64,000 bases of DNA from Lumnitzera littorea (lineage: Eukaryota; Streptophyta; Magnoliopsida; Myrtales; Combretaceae): contig JAMXBB010000002.1 in assembly GCA_024138015.1 (NCBI GenBank), forward strand, positions 48,689,473-48,753,472, given 5' to 3'. Below the pieces are notes generated by a model. That model was not told the origin of the DNA. It ran no database searches and worked only from the letters and a program-made list of their open reading frames with translations. This document shows, in pieces, positions 33,315 through 43,648 of this stretch (position 1 is its first letter; each line of letters begins with the position of its first letter). Made by a program: the position numbers and the translations under genes.

Positions 33315-33703
33315 TTTTTGAAATATCACAATGAAAGCATAAATTACAAAGGAAAGACTAATTACATGAAAAGAAAATACACAAGACTTCCTATGTACAT
33401 GAATTCTAAGAAAAAATACAGGGAAAGAAACTTCAGGTTTGTCATTTTTTCTCTTTCCTTTTTATTATAACATTACCGCTTTGTTAGTTATTCGTCGACC
33501 CCATGAAATGTATGCAAAAAGGATGGGTTCTAAAGGCCTTTAAACTCTGTGACCTCATGTGTTTATGAAAAAATGGTTTCTTGGTCATATCGAAGTTTAA
33601 GTAGGGTAACCTAATTGGCCTAGAACAGTGGCTGCCCCACTATGCTCGGAACTTACACAATGGCTCCCCATCCCTATCATGCATTCATGGTATCCTCTAC
33701 CAT
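33315..33703 (-). other. OGR leader between 5' LTR and ORF1
   Basis: Untranslated leader of about 390 bases. On the minus strand the base after the last LTR-like sequence begins TGGTAGAGGATACC (33690-33703), which could be a PBS because PBSs start with TGG, but I cannot match it to a known plant tRNA 3' end. Confidence 0.4.
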
Positions 33704-34358
33704 GTCTTCTTTAAATCGATCAATATTAAACTCTGCCCATTTAATATTGGCCCTTAACTAAAGTTTAAAGAAAACTAGTCCTTTTTATTTTGAAAACAAC
33801 TTTAGATTTGCCACCAACTGAAGTCAAGAAAAACAGTTAAGTTATAACTAATCTACCATTAGTTTAACGAGAAAAACTATTTTTATAAAACGATTTTTGA
33901 AACCAAAGACCATGGATCTAGAGGTTAGGAATTTTAACCTTCATAAATACCATTAACTTTCCAAATTTAACTTTAATCTTTAAAAATCACCTTTTAATTT
34001 CACAAAACAAAACTCAATTTAATTACTCTAATTGGATAACTTAAGTAATTTAGGAAAAAAGGAAATTAAGTTTTTTTTTTTTTTATCATCGCCCCGTATC
34101 ACATTACATACTTGTTATTAAGGATTAAATATACGTAGTTCTTTTCACGAAAACTTTAGTAGATAGAGTTGATTTTAATTTGAAAACATGTTAAATTTAC
34201 TTTTTTAGTTTAATTTGGTTTATTTAAGAAAAATTCTAACAAAGGTCCTAAATTTTATTATATATATATATATATATTTAAATCTAAGAGTAATCATAAT
34301 TTCTTAAGGGCTAATTTATTTTTGACAATTTAATTTTTTTAAATGTCAAAATAATTTT

Positions 34359-34420
34359 NCACCAACCTAGATGGGAGCGTCTCTCAAGGACTAGCAATCC
34401 TAATGGGGGATTCTAAGTGT
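34359..34420. other. Ambiguous base N followed by stray 84-bp-array fragment
   Basis: The only N in the window is at 34359. The next ~50 bases (CACCAACCTAGATGGGAGCG…) match the 84-bp unit at 18370-19110, and the stretch is flanked on both sides by AA(A/G)TGTCAAAATAATTTT. The other LTR (around 16915-16937) has that flank once and no insert. This looks like a gap-closing or assembly artefact, or a short ectopic exchange. Confidence 0.7.
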
Positions 34421-35188
34421 CAAAATAATTTTTATTCGCTAACTTATTTATTTATTTTTATTTTTTTATTACTTATTTTATTTATTTCTGTTGAACTAAA
34501 TAAATAAATAAATAGACTACTTCTATTTTTTTTCTTTTTCTCTTTTTTTTTTCTTCTCTTCCTTTTTTCTTTTTCATTTTTTTTTACATTGACAATTATA
34601 AAGAAAATAAAATGAAAAATAAAAAAAATAAAAATCAAACAACGAAAACAATAATTAAAAAATAAAAAGAAACAAAAAAAAAGTAAAATAAAATAAAATA
34701 AAGTAAAAGCTTTGGATGCAGTGGACACGTAAGTTGAACTTGGAGCAGACTTCAGATTGGACTTGAATCAGGCTTCGGATTTAGGTCGATTTCCAATTGA
34801 AGAAGATTAAAGTAGTCACCTAAAAGGGGTCATGGGTGTAATCGAGGGGTAAATAGTTGCTTCAATTGATCATGAGCATGACGCGAGGGTGGATGGCTCT
34901 TGTCTTCGACTACTCATGACCATTATCAGGGAGTGCGGTGGTTAAGGCTCCACAGCAGCTTATCAGTGGTGTCATAGGAGGGCACGATAGCGGTCAAGGG
35001 TAGTTAGGCCTGGAAGTTTGCGAGGTAGAGAAGCTAGTGAGGGTGGTACTATAGCTTGAAGGTGGTTAAACAGAGAGAGTAGGAGCTACGGTTAGGGAGA
35101 GAAAGCTATCAGAAAGGAGAGAGAGAGCTTGTGAGTGTTCGTCGTTGGTTGTGGATGGTTGTGTATGTTTTTGGATGTCCCTAAGCCC

Positions 35189-35198
35189 CTATTTATAG
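35189..35198 (-). promoter_or_regulatory. TATA box in OGR 5' LTR
   Basis: The minus strand reads CTATAAATAGGGGCTTAGG, a classical plant LTR promoter context. The corresponding segment is deleted from the 3' LTR. Confidence 0.6.
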
Positions 35199-36001
35199 AT
35201 GAATTTAACCTAAAAAACAAGAAAACTCAAAATTGGATTTGAATGCAAATGTCTAGAAATTCAGTTTTTTTCCAAATTTTGGAGCTTGATTTGCATTCTC
35301 CTTTGACTGAATTTGGATGTGTTATTAAGTCTAATTTAGAGTAGGCCACGCCGTAAATAAAATCAAGGCAAGAGATTGAGTATGAGAGTGTGAAATATGT
35401 ACGAAAATTACAGCAAAAGTGGAGGGAGTAGATTGTTCTTGATCGAGAAAGTGGAGGAAAATTAAGGAAAGGGAAAGAAAGAGAAGGGGAAGAGAGAGAA
35501 AATGCTGATATGGCGCCAACGTGGCATCACGTCAACCCACTATCTAACCAGACGTTGCCACATATTAGGACATGTAGCACAGTAAGATCTTGACATGTGG
35601 CAGTATGCTAATTACAAAAAATAAAAAGGCCTTTTTGCCTTTGCTAAGATTCGAACCTAAGACCTCAAGTTTAACCCCATGCAATGTTCAAGTATTTATT
35701 CATTAGGCTATTGTCATGTGCCTTATCCAAATTGCACATATGAACTGGATAAACCTAAGTTAGATTCAAATCTAAACCTAAGCCTAACGATCCAACTTCT
35801 AAAAAAATCTACCTTAATAAAATGTTATTTTTTATTTTATTTTAATTTTTCTATTTTTTGTAATTTTTCAATTTTCTTATTCAAATTTCTTAATTTTTTT
35901 GGGTTTTCTTTAATTTTCTTTTTTTTTTTTGTGTGTTTTTCTTAATTTAGGGTCTATTAAGAAAAGAAAAAAATAAAGGGGGCAAAAATTGGATGTTTAC
36001 A

Positions 36002-36420
36002 AATACTTAATTCATTTTAAAGCATTGTTAAGAGGTTTATAGTTAATTATTAACTTTGGTACTCCTCTTTTTATTTTAGCATTTTCATTGACATAAACTG
36101 TAAAACAACTCTAAGGAGATTTGCTCTTACAAATCAATTTTTTATTAATTAAATCATTAATTTCATTTTTGCAATGATCCAAAACATCATTATTTATTTG
36201 GGAAGGTCTAGCCTTCGTTGGAATATTCTTTTCATTAAAATCATTTTCATAAGTTAAATCAACAATGTATGATTTACATTCCTATAAAGCATTAGGTAAA
36301 GCTAAACAAATTAAATTTTTAATTTCTAATCCTAAATTAGAAATTCTTTTCTTTAAATTTTCATTTAAAAGTTAAGTTTCAATCTTTTTGAACTCAAGAT
36401 CATTTTTTAAAAACATTAAT
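36002..36420 (-). pseudogene. EPRV-A: N-terminal part of reverse transcriptase
   Basis: The minus strand reads NEKNIPTKARPSQINNDVL, HCKNEINDLINKKLICKSKSP, and a region ending LIINYKPLNNALK just before the OGR insertion. These are the pre-RT and fingers motifs of plant pararetroviruses. The rest of RT continues at 16184. The target-site copy AATAC is at 36002-36006. Confidence 0.75.
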
Positions 36421-37002
36421 TTTTTTTTCCTTACATTCAATCAAACAATTTAATTCTGAAATTGAATTCTGTTTTAATTGATTCAAATATTTAGTTTGTG
36501 GTTTTGAGAAAAAATTGAAAACAATTTTCTTTTTCAAATAACATGTCTCAATTCCTCCATCATTAACAGAAAAAGGTTAAAGTAGATTAATAAAATGTGT
36601 TCCTAAAATAACATTTTGCTTCAAATTCTTAACAAGAATAAAAGAAGTCCCATAGGAAACATTTCCTTTCATAATTTCAGCATTAGATAATTTAAAATTG
36701 AACTACAATTTGCTACCTGATGCAGTTTTTAAAGATTGGGTTGTTTTTTCAAAATATTTTGTTGGAACTAACCCTTCTCTAATGTAATTCAAATTAGCAC
36801 CAATATCAAATAGTATAGTAATTTCTAAAATAAATTCATTGTTAATTCTAATTGTGATATTAATTATCCATTTTCTTATGGTTATTTCTACAAGTTGTAA
36901 AAGAATATTAGAATCATTTTCAAAATTTTTTTGAACATTATCATTGTTCATTGTTTTACCTTCATTGCTAGTTTCATTATCGGAACATTCTTGAATTATC
37001 AT
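36421..37002 (-). pseudogene. EPRV-A: aspartic protease
   Basis: The open stretch 37002-36703 shows RKWIINITIRINNEF and the active site TILFDIGANLNYIREG (D-I-G), then TKYFEKTTQSLKTASG. Downstream in the same sense come SFILVKN, FSVNDGGIET and ELNCLIECKEK in broken frames. It matches EPRV-B at 41424-42098. It would process the viral polyprotein. Confidence 0.78.
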
Positions 37003-38395
37003 TTTTTTTGTTTTAATTCAAGAAAATCCTTTTGTAATTTTAATTACATTAATTTTAACTCTTTTATTTCTTGTTTTTGGACATTAATCTCATTGTGAAG
37101 GTCATTTACAGAGATGGGTTTTCTCTGTGATTTTTTACATCTTTCAAGAATTTCCTTAAGATTATAAAGTAAATTATATGTAAGTGAAAAAGTGTTTTTA
37201 TTAACATTTTTTAAACATTCAAAATTTTCATTATCATTAGTCAATTGATCAATTTTATGAAGAATTTCTTGTTCTTCATTTGTTGAAACATTTAACTCAT
37301 TTTCATCTTCGAAAGATGTTGATGTTGATTCAATGTCATTACTTGAATCCCATCATCATAATCTTTTTCAAATGTTAAAGACTCATTTTCTGCAAATATT
37401 TGCAAAATGTTTTCTATTGTTTGTTTATTAAGATTTAATTCATTAAGTTTATTATCGATCTTACAAAAGTCTGTTGTATGACCAATTTTCATGCATTTAT
37501 AATATCTTAATTGTTTCTAAGATTTTTTCTTGTATTTTTTATCCATTAATTTCTTTTCAGGATTTTTAAGAGATTTTTTTATTAAAATTCCTTCTTGGTT
37601 TTTTATATGAGTATTGTGAACATTTAACATTCTTTTTCTATTTTTTTTTTATTAACAAAAGAGGGATCATATTGAGCATAGAGATTACCAAGGCTTTGGC
37701 GTTTTATGTGTTGTTTATTTTTTAATTGCTTTTGCAATCTTATTGTAGTACATAAATTGGTTCCAATTTTGTACACACAAGATGCTAATTCCCCATAAGA
37801 TAATTTATGATAAGGAACTTCATCATTGTTTTCTTTTTGGATTTTATTCCTAACTTGTTCTCCTATTAAATTAAGTAAACCTACTAGAAACTTTTCATTT
37901 TAGAAAGGTTAACTACAGTCATTCTTAAAGAAGACTCTTTGGAAGAAGATATCCTTATATTGATAGAATTCTTATAAGGATTTACATTTCATATTAGATA
38001 GAAGATCTAAGGTTTTATCCTTAATGTGGAAAGTATTTTTTATGAAATGTTAACTTATTGAGAATATTAATGTATTGACCATGCCTTGAATTGATTCATT
38101 ATTATCATCAAGAATTTTAATTCCATTTTCATTAGTCTTATATGAAGTTAAAATATTGACTCATTGTTCCTCAATGAGATAATTATCCCACCAACCTTTT
38201 AATTATCTAATAAAACAAAAACTTTAAAGTAATACTACTTAGTAATCAGTAGTACTAGGAACTGTTTTATTAGTATTTGAAAATATTATCATTTGATGAA
38301 AAACATTAAGAATCTTTTGTTCTAAGGCTCCATTAATGTTCCATTCATAAGTGGATTTTGCAAAACATTTATTCTAAAAATTATCATTCTTTTCC
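37003..38395 (-). pseudogene. EPRV-A: coat-protein (gag-like) region with zinc knuckle
   Basis: The CCHC zinc knuckle lies near 37470-37520 as YYKCMKIGHTTDFCK; the first Cys is changed to Tyr. Downstream are an acidic stretch and a Lys/Glu-rich helix (open 37492-37292 and 37244-37044). The coat domain proper (37550-38395) is recognisable by comparison with EPRV-B (for example the segment around STSKHFI…KDKTLDLL) but has many stops. Coat protein encapsidates the viral DNA; this copy is broken. Confidence 0.72.
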
Positions 38396-38885
38396 TTAAA
38401 AATTATATATAGAGGCATAGCTCTTTGGTAATACAATTTTTTTAAGTTCTTTCCAATTAATTTTATTTATTTCATCATCAAATTCATTGATTTTTGAATC
38501 ATTATCAATTTTATTAAAAACATTAATTTTCTTTGAAGGAGTATCATTGATGATAGTACCCCTTAATTTTGAAGTATTAATTGGTGTTTCCATTTTTAAA
38601 ATATCGATTGGTTTTAATGAAGTTTCTTCTTTAACCATTTTATTTTTTAACATTCTTTTCCTATCTTTCAAGGCTTTTAAAAATTTATTACTTGGATTTT
38701 TAGGCATTTCAAAAGGTCTAAACAATGGTACATTTTTATTAGTTGGAATTTTTTCATAAGGTTTATTAACTTCATTATTTATTACATTTTCCATTCTATC
38801 AAATTGTTTTCCTATTATATGTAAATGTTGATTAGTTTAATTATTTTGATCGATTATTTTTTTAATTCTTATGCCTTCATTTTCT
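38396..38885 (-). pseudogene. EPRV-A: Lys-rich region before coat protein
   Basis: The 132-residue open stretch (38794-38396) has ENVINNEVNKPYEKIPTNKN, FLKALKDRKRMLKNKM, and ends INWKELKKIVLPKSY. It pairs with EPRV-B 39666-39905. This is the outer end of the inverted-repeat arm. Function in the virus is not assigned. Confidence 0.75.
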
Positions 38886-39587
38886 ATTGCATTTTTAAAA
38901 GACGCAAGTTTTATCTCAATATTTTTGTGAACATATTTTATATTATTAAGTGGTAGATGATTAGATTCTATAATCTATCCATCACTTAATTGCCATTTGA
39001 AACATTGATTTATGACATTAACTTCTTTTGGTTTCAAATAATATTCCTTAAACTATTCAAAGAAATATATCTGAAAATTGTTTTGATATATAAAATCTTA
39101 ATATTCATCTTTTATTTGTTTAGTAATACTATTAAAAGTATTAAAAAATCATTTTATAGTTTAAAAGGTTTTTCCATGACATTAAGGTCTAGGTCTCCTA
39201 ATATAGAGGTAAACGATTCTTCATATTCTAGTTCATTATTAGGTTGATAAACTGGTATAGTTATACCTGGCCTATTGTTGATTATTCCAGAAAGTGAAGG
39301 GTTATCTTGAACATTAAATGAAATATTGAGTTAAACATTAATTGGCTCATGAATCCTAAGATGAGGTAAATTTACTGATCTCCTAGATGAGGATGACATT
39401 GACCTTATTTTGAAGGGTCTTCTAAGATAATCTAAAGATCTTCTAGCAAATTAAATTATTATCTTAGCCTCAGGATGTTAGATGATATTAAAAGGTTCAC
39501 TATTGTAAATTGGTTATTTTGGAAGAGGATTATCTACTTCCTATTGTTCAAGTAAGTTAACCTGATCCCATTGTATCATTTTAGGTA
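38886..39587 (-). pseudogene. EPRV-A: movement-protein C-terminus/linker (loop of the inverted repeat)
   Basis: In minus sense, right to left, the sequence reads WDQVNLLEQ, RRPFKIRSMSSSSRRSVNLP, VQDNPSLSGIINNRPG and PVYQPNNELEYEESF, matching what I recall of the segment between movement protein and coat protein in petuvirus-like polyproteins. It has no counterpart in EPRV-B, so it forms the ~700-bp unpaired spacer between the two arms. The N-terminal movement-protein core is not in the window. Confidence 0.6.
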
Positions 39588-40080
39588 CATGAAGGCACAG
39601 GAATTAAAAAAATAATTGATCAAAATAATTATACAAATCAACACTTATATACAATAGAAAAACAATTGGATAGAATAGAAAATGTAATAAATAATGAAGT
39701 CAATAAAACTTATGAAAAAATTCCAACTAATAAAAATGTACTATTGTTTAAACCTTTTGAAATGCCTAAAAATCTAAGTAATGAATTTTTAAAAGCATTA
39801 GAAGATAGGAAAATAATGTTAAAAAATAAAATGGTTAAAAAAGAAACTTCATTAAAACCAATCAATATTTTAAAAATAGAAACACCAATTAATACTTCAA
39901 AATAAAGTAGTATTGTCATAAATGATACTCCTATAGAGAAAATTAATGTTCTTAATGAAACTAATAATGATTCACAAAATGATATAATATCAAATATTTC
40001 TTTAAAAGATTTAAAAATCAATGAATCTAATGTTGAAATAAATAAAATTAATTGGAAAGAATCTCAAGAATTGTATTACT
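39588..40080 (+). pseudogene. EPRV-B: Lys-rich region before coat protein
   Basis: Second viral copy, opposite orientation. The open stretch 39666-39905 (RIENVINNEVNKTYEKIPTN, FLKALEDRKIMLKNKMV) aligns with 38794-38560 on the minus strand at roughly 85% identity by eye. It differs from EPRV-A by an extra segment near 39970-40035. The junction with EPRV-A is abrupt at about 39588 (GAAGGCACAGG). Confidence 0.75.
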
Positions 40081-41423
40081 AAAGAGTTATGCATCTAAAT
40101 ATAATTTTTGAAGAAAAGAATGATAATTTTCGAAATAAATATTCTACAGGATCCACTTATGAATAGAACATAGATGGAGCCTCAGAATAGAAGATTATCA
40201 ATATTCTTAATCAAATAATAATATTTTCAAATGCTAATAAAACAGTTCTTAGTACTACTGATTACTAAGTAGCACTACTTTTAATTTCTGGTTTTACTAA
40301 ACAATTAAAAGATTGGTAGGATAATTATCTCACTGAGAAACAACGAGTTAATATTTTAACTTCATATAAGACTGATGAAAATGAAATTAAAATTTTTTAT
40401 GATAATGATTAACCGATTCAAGACATGGTCAATACAATAATATTCTCAACAAGTCAACATTTCATAGGAGATCCTTTCCATATTAAGGATAAAACCTTAG
40501 ATCTTCTATTCAATAAGAAATATAAATCCTTAGGAAAATTCCATCAATATAAGGATATTTTCTTCTAAAAAGTCATCCTTAGAAATAATTATAATCAACC
40601 TTTTTAGAAAAAAAAGTTTCGAACAGGTTTACCAAAGTTAATAGAGGAACAAGTTAAGAATAAAATCTAAGAAGAAAACAATAGTGAAATTCTTTATAAT
40701 GAATTATCTTATAGGGAATTAGAATCTTATGTGTATAAAATTAGAATCAATTTATGTACTATAATAAGAATGCAAAAGCAATTAAAAAATAAACAATGTA
40801 TGAAACGCTAAAGCTTTGGTGATTTCTATGCTTAATATGATTATTCTTTTGTTGATAAATAGAAGATAAAGAATGCTAAATGTTCACAATGCTCATATGA
40901 AAAACCAAGAAGAAATTTTAATAAAAAAATCCCTTAAAAATCCTGAAAAGAAACCAATGGATAAAAAATACAAGAAAAAAATCTTAGAAACAATTAAGAT
41001 GTCATAAATGTAAGAAAATTGGTCATACAGCAAACTTTTGTAAGATTAATAATAAACTTAATGAATTAATTCTTAGTGAACAAAAAATGGAAAACATGCT
41101 GCAAATTTTTGCAAAAAATGAGTCTCCAATATCTGAAGAAGATTGTGATGATGGGATTTTAGTCAATAACATTGAATCAACATTAACATCTTCCGAAGAT
41201 GAAGATGAGTTAAATGTTTTAACAAATGAAGAAGAAGAAATTCTTCATAAAATTGATTAATTAACCAATGACAATGAAAAATTTGAATGTTTAAAAAATA
41301 TTAATAAAAACACTCTTTCACTTACAGGTAATTTGCCTTATAATCTTAAGGAAATTCTTTAAAGAAGTAAAAAAACAACAGAGAAAACTCATCTCTGTAA
41401 ATGATCTTCACAATGAAATTAAT
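40081..41423 (+). pseudogene. EPRV-B: coat-protein (gag-like) region with intact zinc knuckle
   Basis: Readable with several stops, most at expected Gln or Trp codons: NKTVLSTTDY, KTDENEIKIFYDN, FIGDPFHIKDKTLDLL and ESYVYKIRINLCTI. The zinc knuckle at 41000-41041 is intact (RCHKCKKIGHTANFCK; C-x2-C-x4-H-x4-C), unlike in EPRV-A. A frameshift lies near 40925-40940. An acidic stretch and a Glu/Lys-rich helix follow, as in EPRV-A. Confidence 0.75.
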
Positions 41424-42101
41424 GTGCAAAAACAAGAAATAAAAGAGTTAAAATTAATGCAATTAAAATTATTAAAGGATTTTCTTGAATTAAAACAAAA
41501 AATGATAGTTCAAGAATATTCAAATAATGAATCTAGCAATGAAGGTGAAACTGCAAACAATGATAATGTTCCAAAAATTTTTGAAAATGATTCCAATTAT
41601 CTTTTACAACTCGTGGAAATAACCACTAGAAAATGGATAATTAATGCCACAATTAGAATTAACAACGAATTTGTTTTAGGAATTACTTCACTATTTGATA
41701 TTGGTGCTGATTTGAATTGCATTAGAGAATGGTTAGTTCTAAAAAATATTTTGAAAAAACAATCCAATCTCGAAAAAATGCATCAAGTAGCAAATTTTAA
41801 ATTATCTAATGCTAAAATTATAAAAGGAAATGTTTCATATAAGACTGTTTTTATTCTTGTTAAGAATTCGAAACAAAATATTATTTTAAGAACACTTTTT
41901 ATAGATCTAATTCAACCTTTTTCTGTCAATTATGGAGGAATTGAGACACATTATTTGAAAAAGAAATTTATTTTCAATTTTGTCTCAAAAGCACAAACTA
42001 AATATTTGAATGAAATAATAGAAAATTCAATTTTGGAATTAAATTGTTTGATTGAATGTAAGGAAAAACATTTAATATTTTTAAAAAATGATCTTTGGTA
42101 A
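41424..42101 (+). pseudogene. EPRV-B: aspartic protease
   Basis: A 225-residue open frame without internal stop: a coiled-coil-like start (QKQEIKELKLMQLKLLKDFL), VEITTRKWIINATIRIN, active site SLFDIGADLNCIRE, then an altered stretch near 41735-41790 that looks like a pair of compensating frameshifts compared with EPRV-A. It ends FSVNYGGIETHYLKKKF and ELNCLIECKEKHL. The match to EPRV-A stops at about 42095, before RT, and the stop codon lies in foreign sequence. It is the longest open viral frame here but only a fragment. Confidence 0.75.
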
Positions 42102-43609
42102 TGATGTTTCTAAGATGAAATAGAGAAGGTATACGATGAAATATATAGATATATATATATATTGTTTTTTATATTTTAAGGCCGCTCAAAATGCTTAGGT
42201 ATCTACTAGCTAAGATCATGCTCATGTAGTTCTAAATGTATTTTTATAATAACTTTAGTTGGTTAGTCAATTTTATTTATGAAATATTTCACTTTAAGTA
42301 TTTACATTTTAATTAAGTTTTGAAAAAAATTTCTTTTTGTCTAACTTTTTCAAAAATCTAAGAAAACCCTAATTTTTCAAAAACACACTAATTAAATTTT
42401 TATTCTAAAAAAAAAAACAATTTTCTAAGGTGATAAAACATTTTTTTATAAAGAAACTCTTCTTTTATTTTAAAAAGAAGTTCAACAAAATATTCAATCA
42501 TACAAATCATAAAAAACATGTCTAAACAAATTATTGTGTCATATCAAAAATAACTTTTTTATTATTTTCTAAAATACTTTTGAATCAAACACATCACAAA
42601 ACAAATAAATACTTCAAAATCAAAAGCTTCTTTATTCAAATAGAGACCATGATCCATATTTTACAAAATATCAAGATCAATATATTTATTCCATACATTC
42701 AATATTAAGATAGAATTAATTCATGGACTTCTATATTATACAAATAAGAATCGTGATTAATTTACTCACCAAATAATTTATTTTAATAGAATCAAAATCC
42801 TTTTTTTTTTTTTTTTTACAAGAACAAACACATTTTTATACAATGAAAATTAAAAAAAAAAAATAAATACAATAATATAAAAAAGATTATGACAAGAACT
42901 TTTCAAATTATACATCAAACGATTTAATTTATCATAGATAACAAGATTACCATATTATTTACACCTATCATGCATCAAAATTCATTAAAATCACAAGAAT
43001 AATTATGAACAACTCAAAGCTTTGGAAACTTACCTTGCACAACAACCAATCGAAGCCTGGTTTAGGAGATTTTCAAGTAGTTTCCAATAAGATGGTGGCG
43101 ACTCCCAACTCCTAGCTTCCCATTCTTCAAAAGCCCTCAATTAATTCTAGTAAAAATCATGCCCTACTCCTTTAATTTTTCCAAAGAAATTCAGATTTCC
43201 CAATTGAACCCTAAATTGCCACTTGCATTGAAAATAGGAGAAATATTCCCATTCTACTTGATAATGCTTATAATTGCTTACTAGAATGCATGGTTAAGGG
43301 CTTTATTTATAGTATAGAATCAACCTTAGTGGTCAAGAAACACCCTTTTTTATAGGAAAATTAATTCTCTTTGTATCATGAAACCTTAATTCGTTTTTTA
43401 TTTTTTCCCTTTTTTATCTGATTTTAGATGTAATCTTTTCTAAATAAATGGTTAAAATTCTTCCTTAATGTCATGTTGCCAATTCTATACACTAATTTCT
43501 TAATGGCTTAACTTTAGGAGATTCAATTTTCCTTTTTTTTTTAAAGGTGTGCTGCACTTATTTAATAAGAGACTTCCTCTTTTATATTTTTTTCTATTGT
43601 GGCTAGTTT

Positions 43610-43648
<39 letters not shown>

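Larger units (their letters stand above)
16185..36001 (-). mobile_element. OGR: Tat/Ogre-type Ty3/gypsy element, ~19.8 kb including nested ATH1
   Basis: Minus-strand element with (right to left) 5' LTR, leader, ORF1 of plant-mobile-domain type, gag, PR, RT, RNase H, a second archaeal-type RNase H, IN, long 3' spacer with tandem arrays, PPT, 3' LTR. An extra ORF before gag and a second RNase H before IN mark the Tat/Ogre lineage. Without the 5.06-kb ATH1 insert the element is about 14.8 kb. Near-identical TSDs (GATAC/AATAC) show it inserted into the RT region of EPRV-A. Confidence 0.85.
33704..36001 (-). repeat. 5' LTR of OGR (~2.3 kb)
   Basis: Aligns with 16230-18234. It ends in ...GGATGTTTACA at 36001, next to the TSD copy AATAC. 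Its left end lacks the 45-bp terminal piece present at 16185-16229. It carries the TATA-containing segment (34910-35255) missing from the other LTR, and a ~60-bp insert at 34360-34420 next to the single N. Confidence 0.75.

Noticed and set aside
35679..35945. 88-codon plus-strand frame rich in Phe
   Set aside because: Antisense low-complexity part of the OGR 5' LTR.
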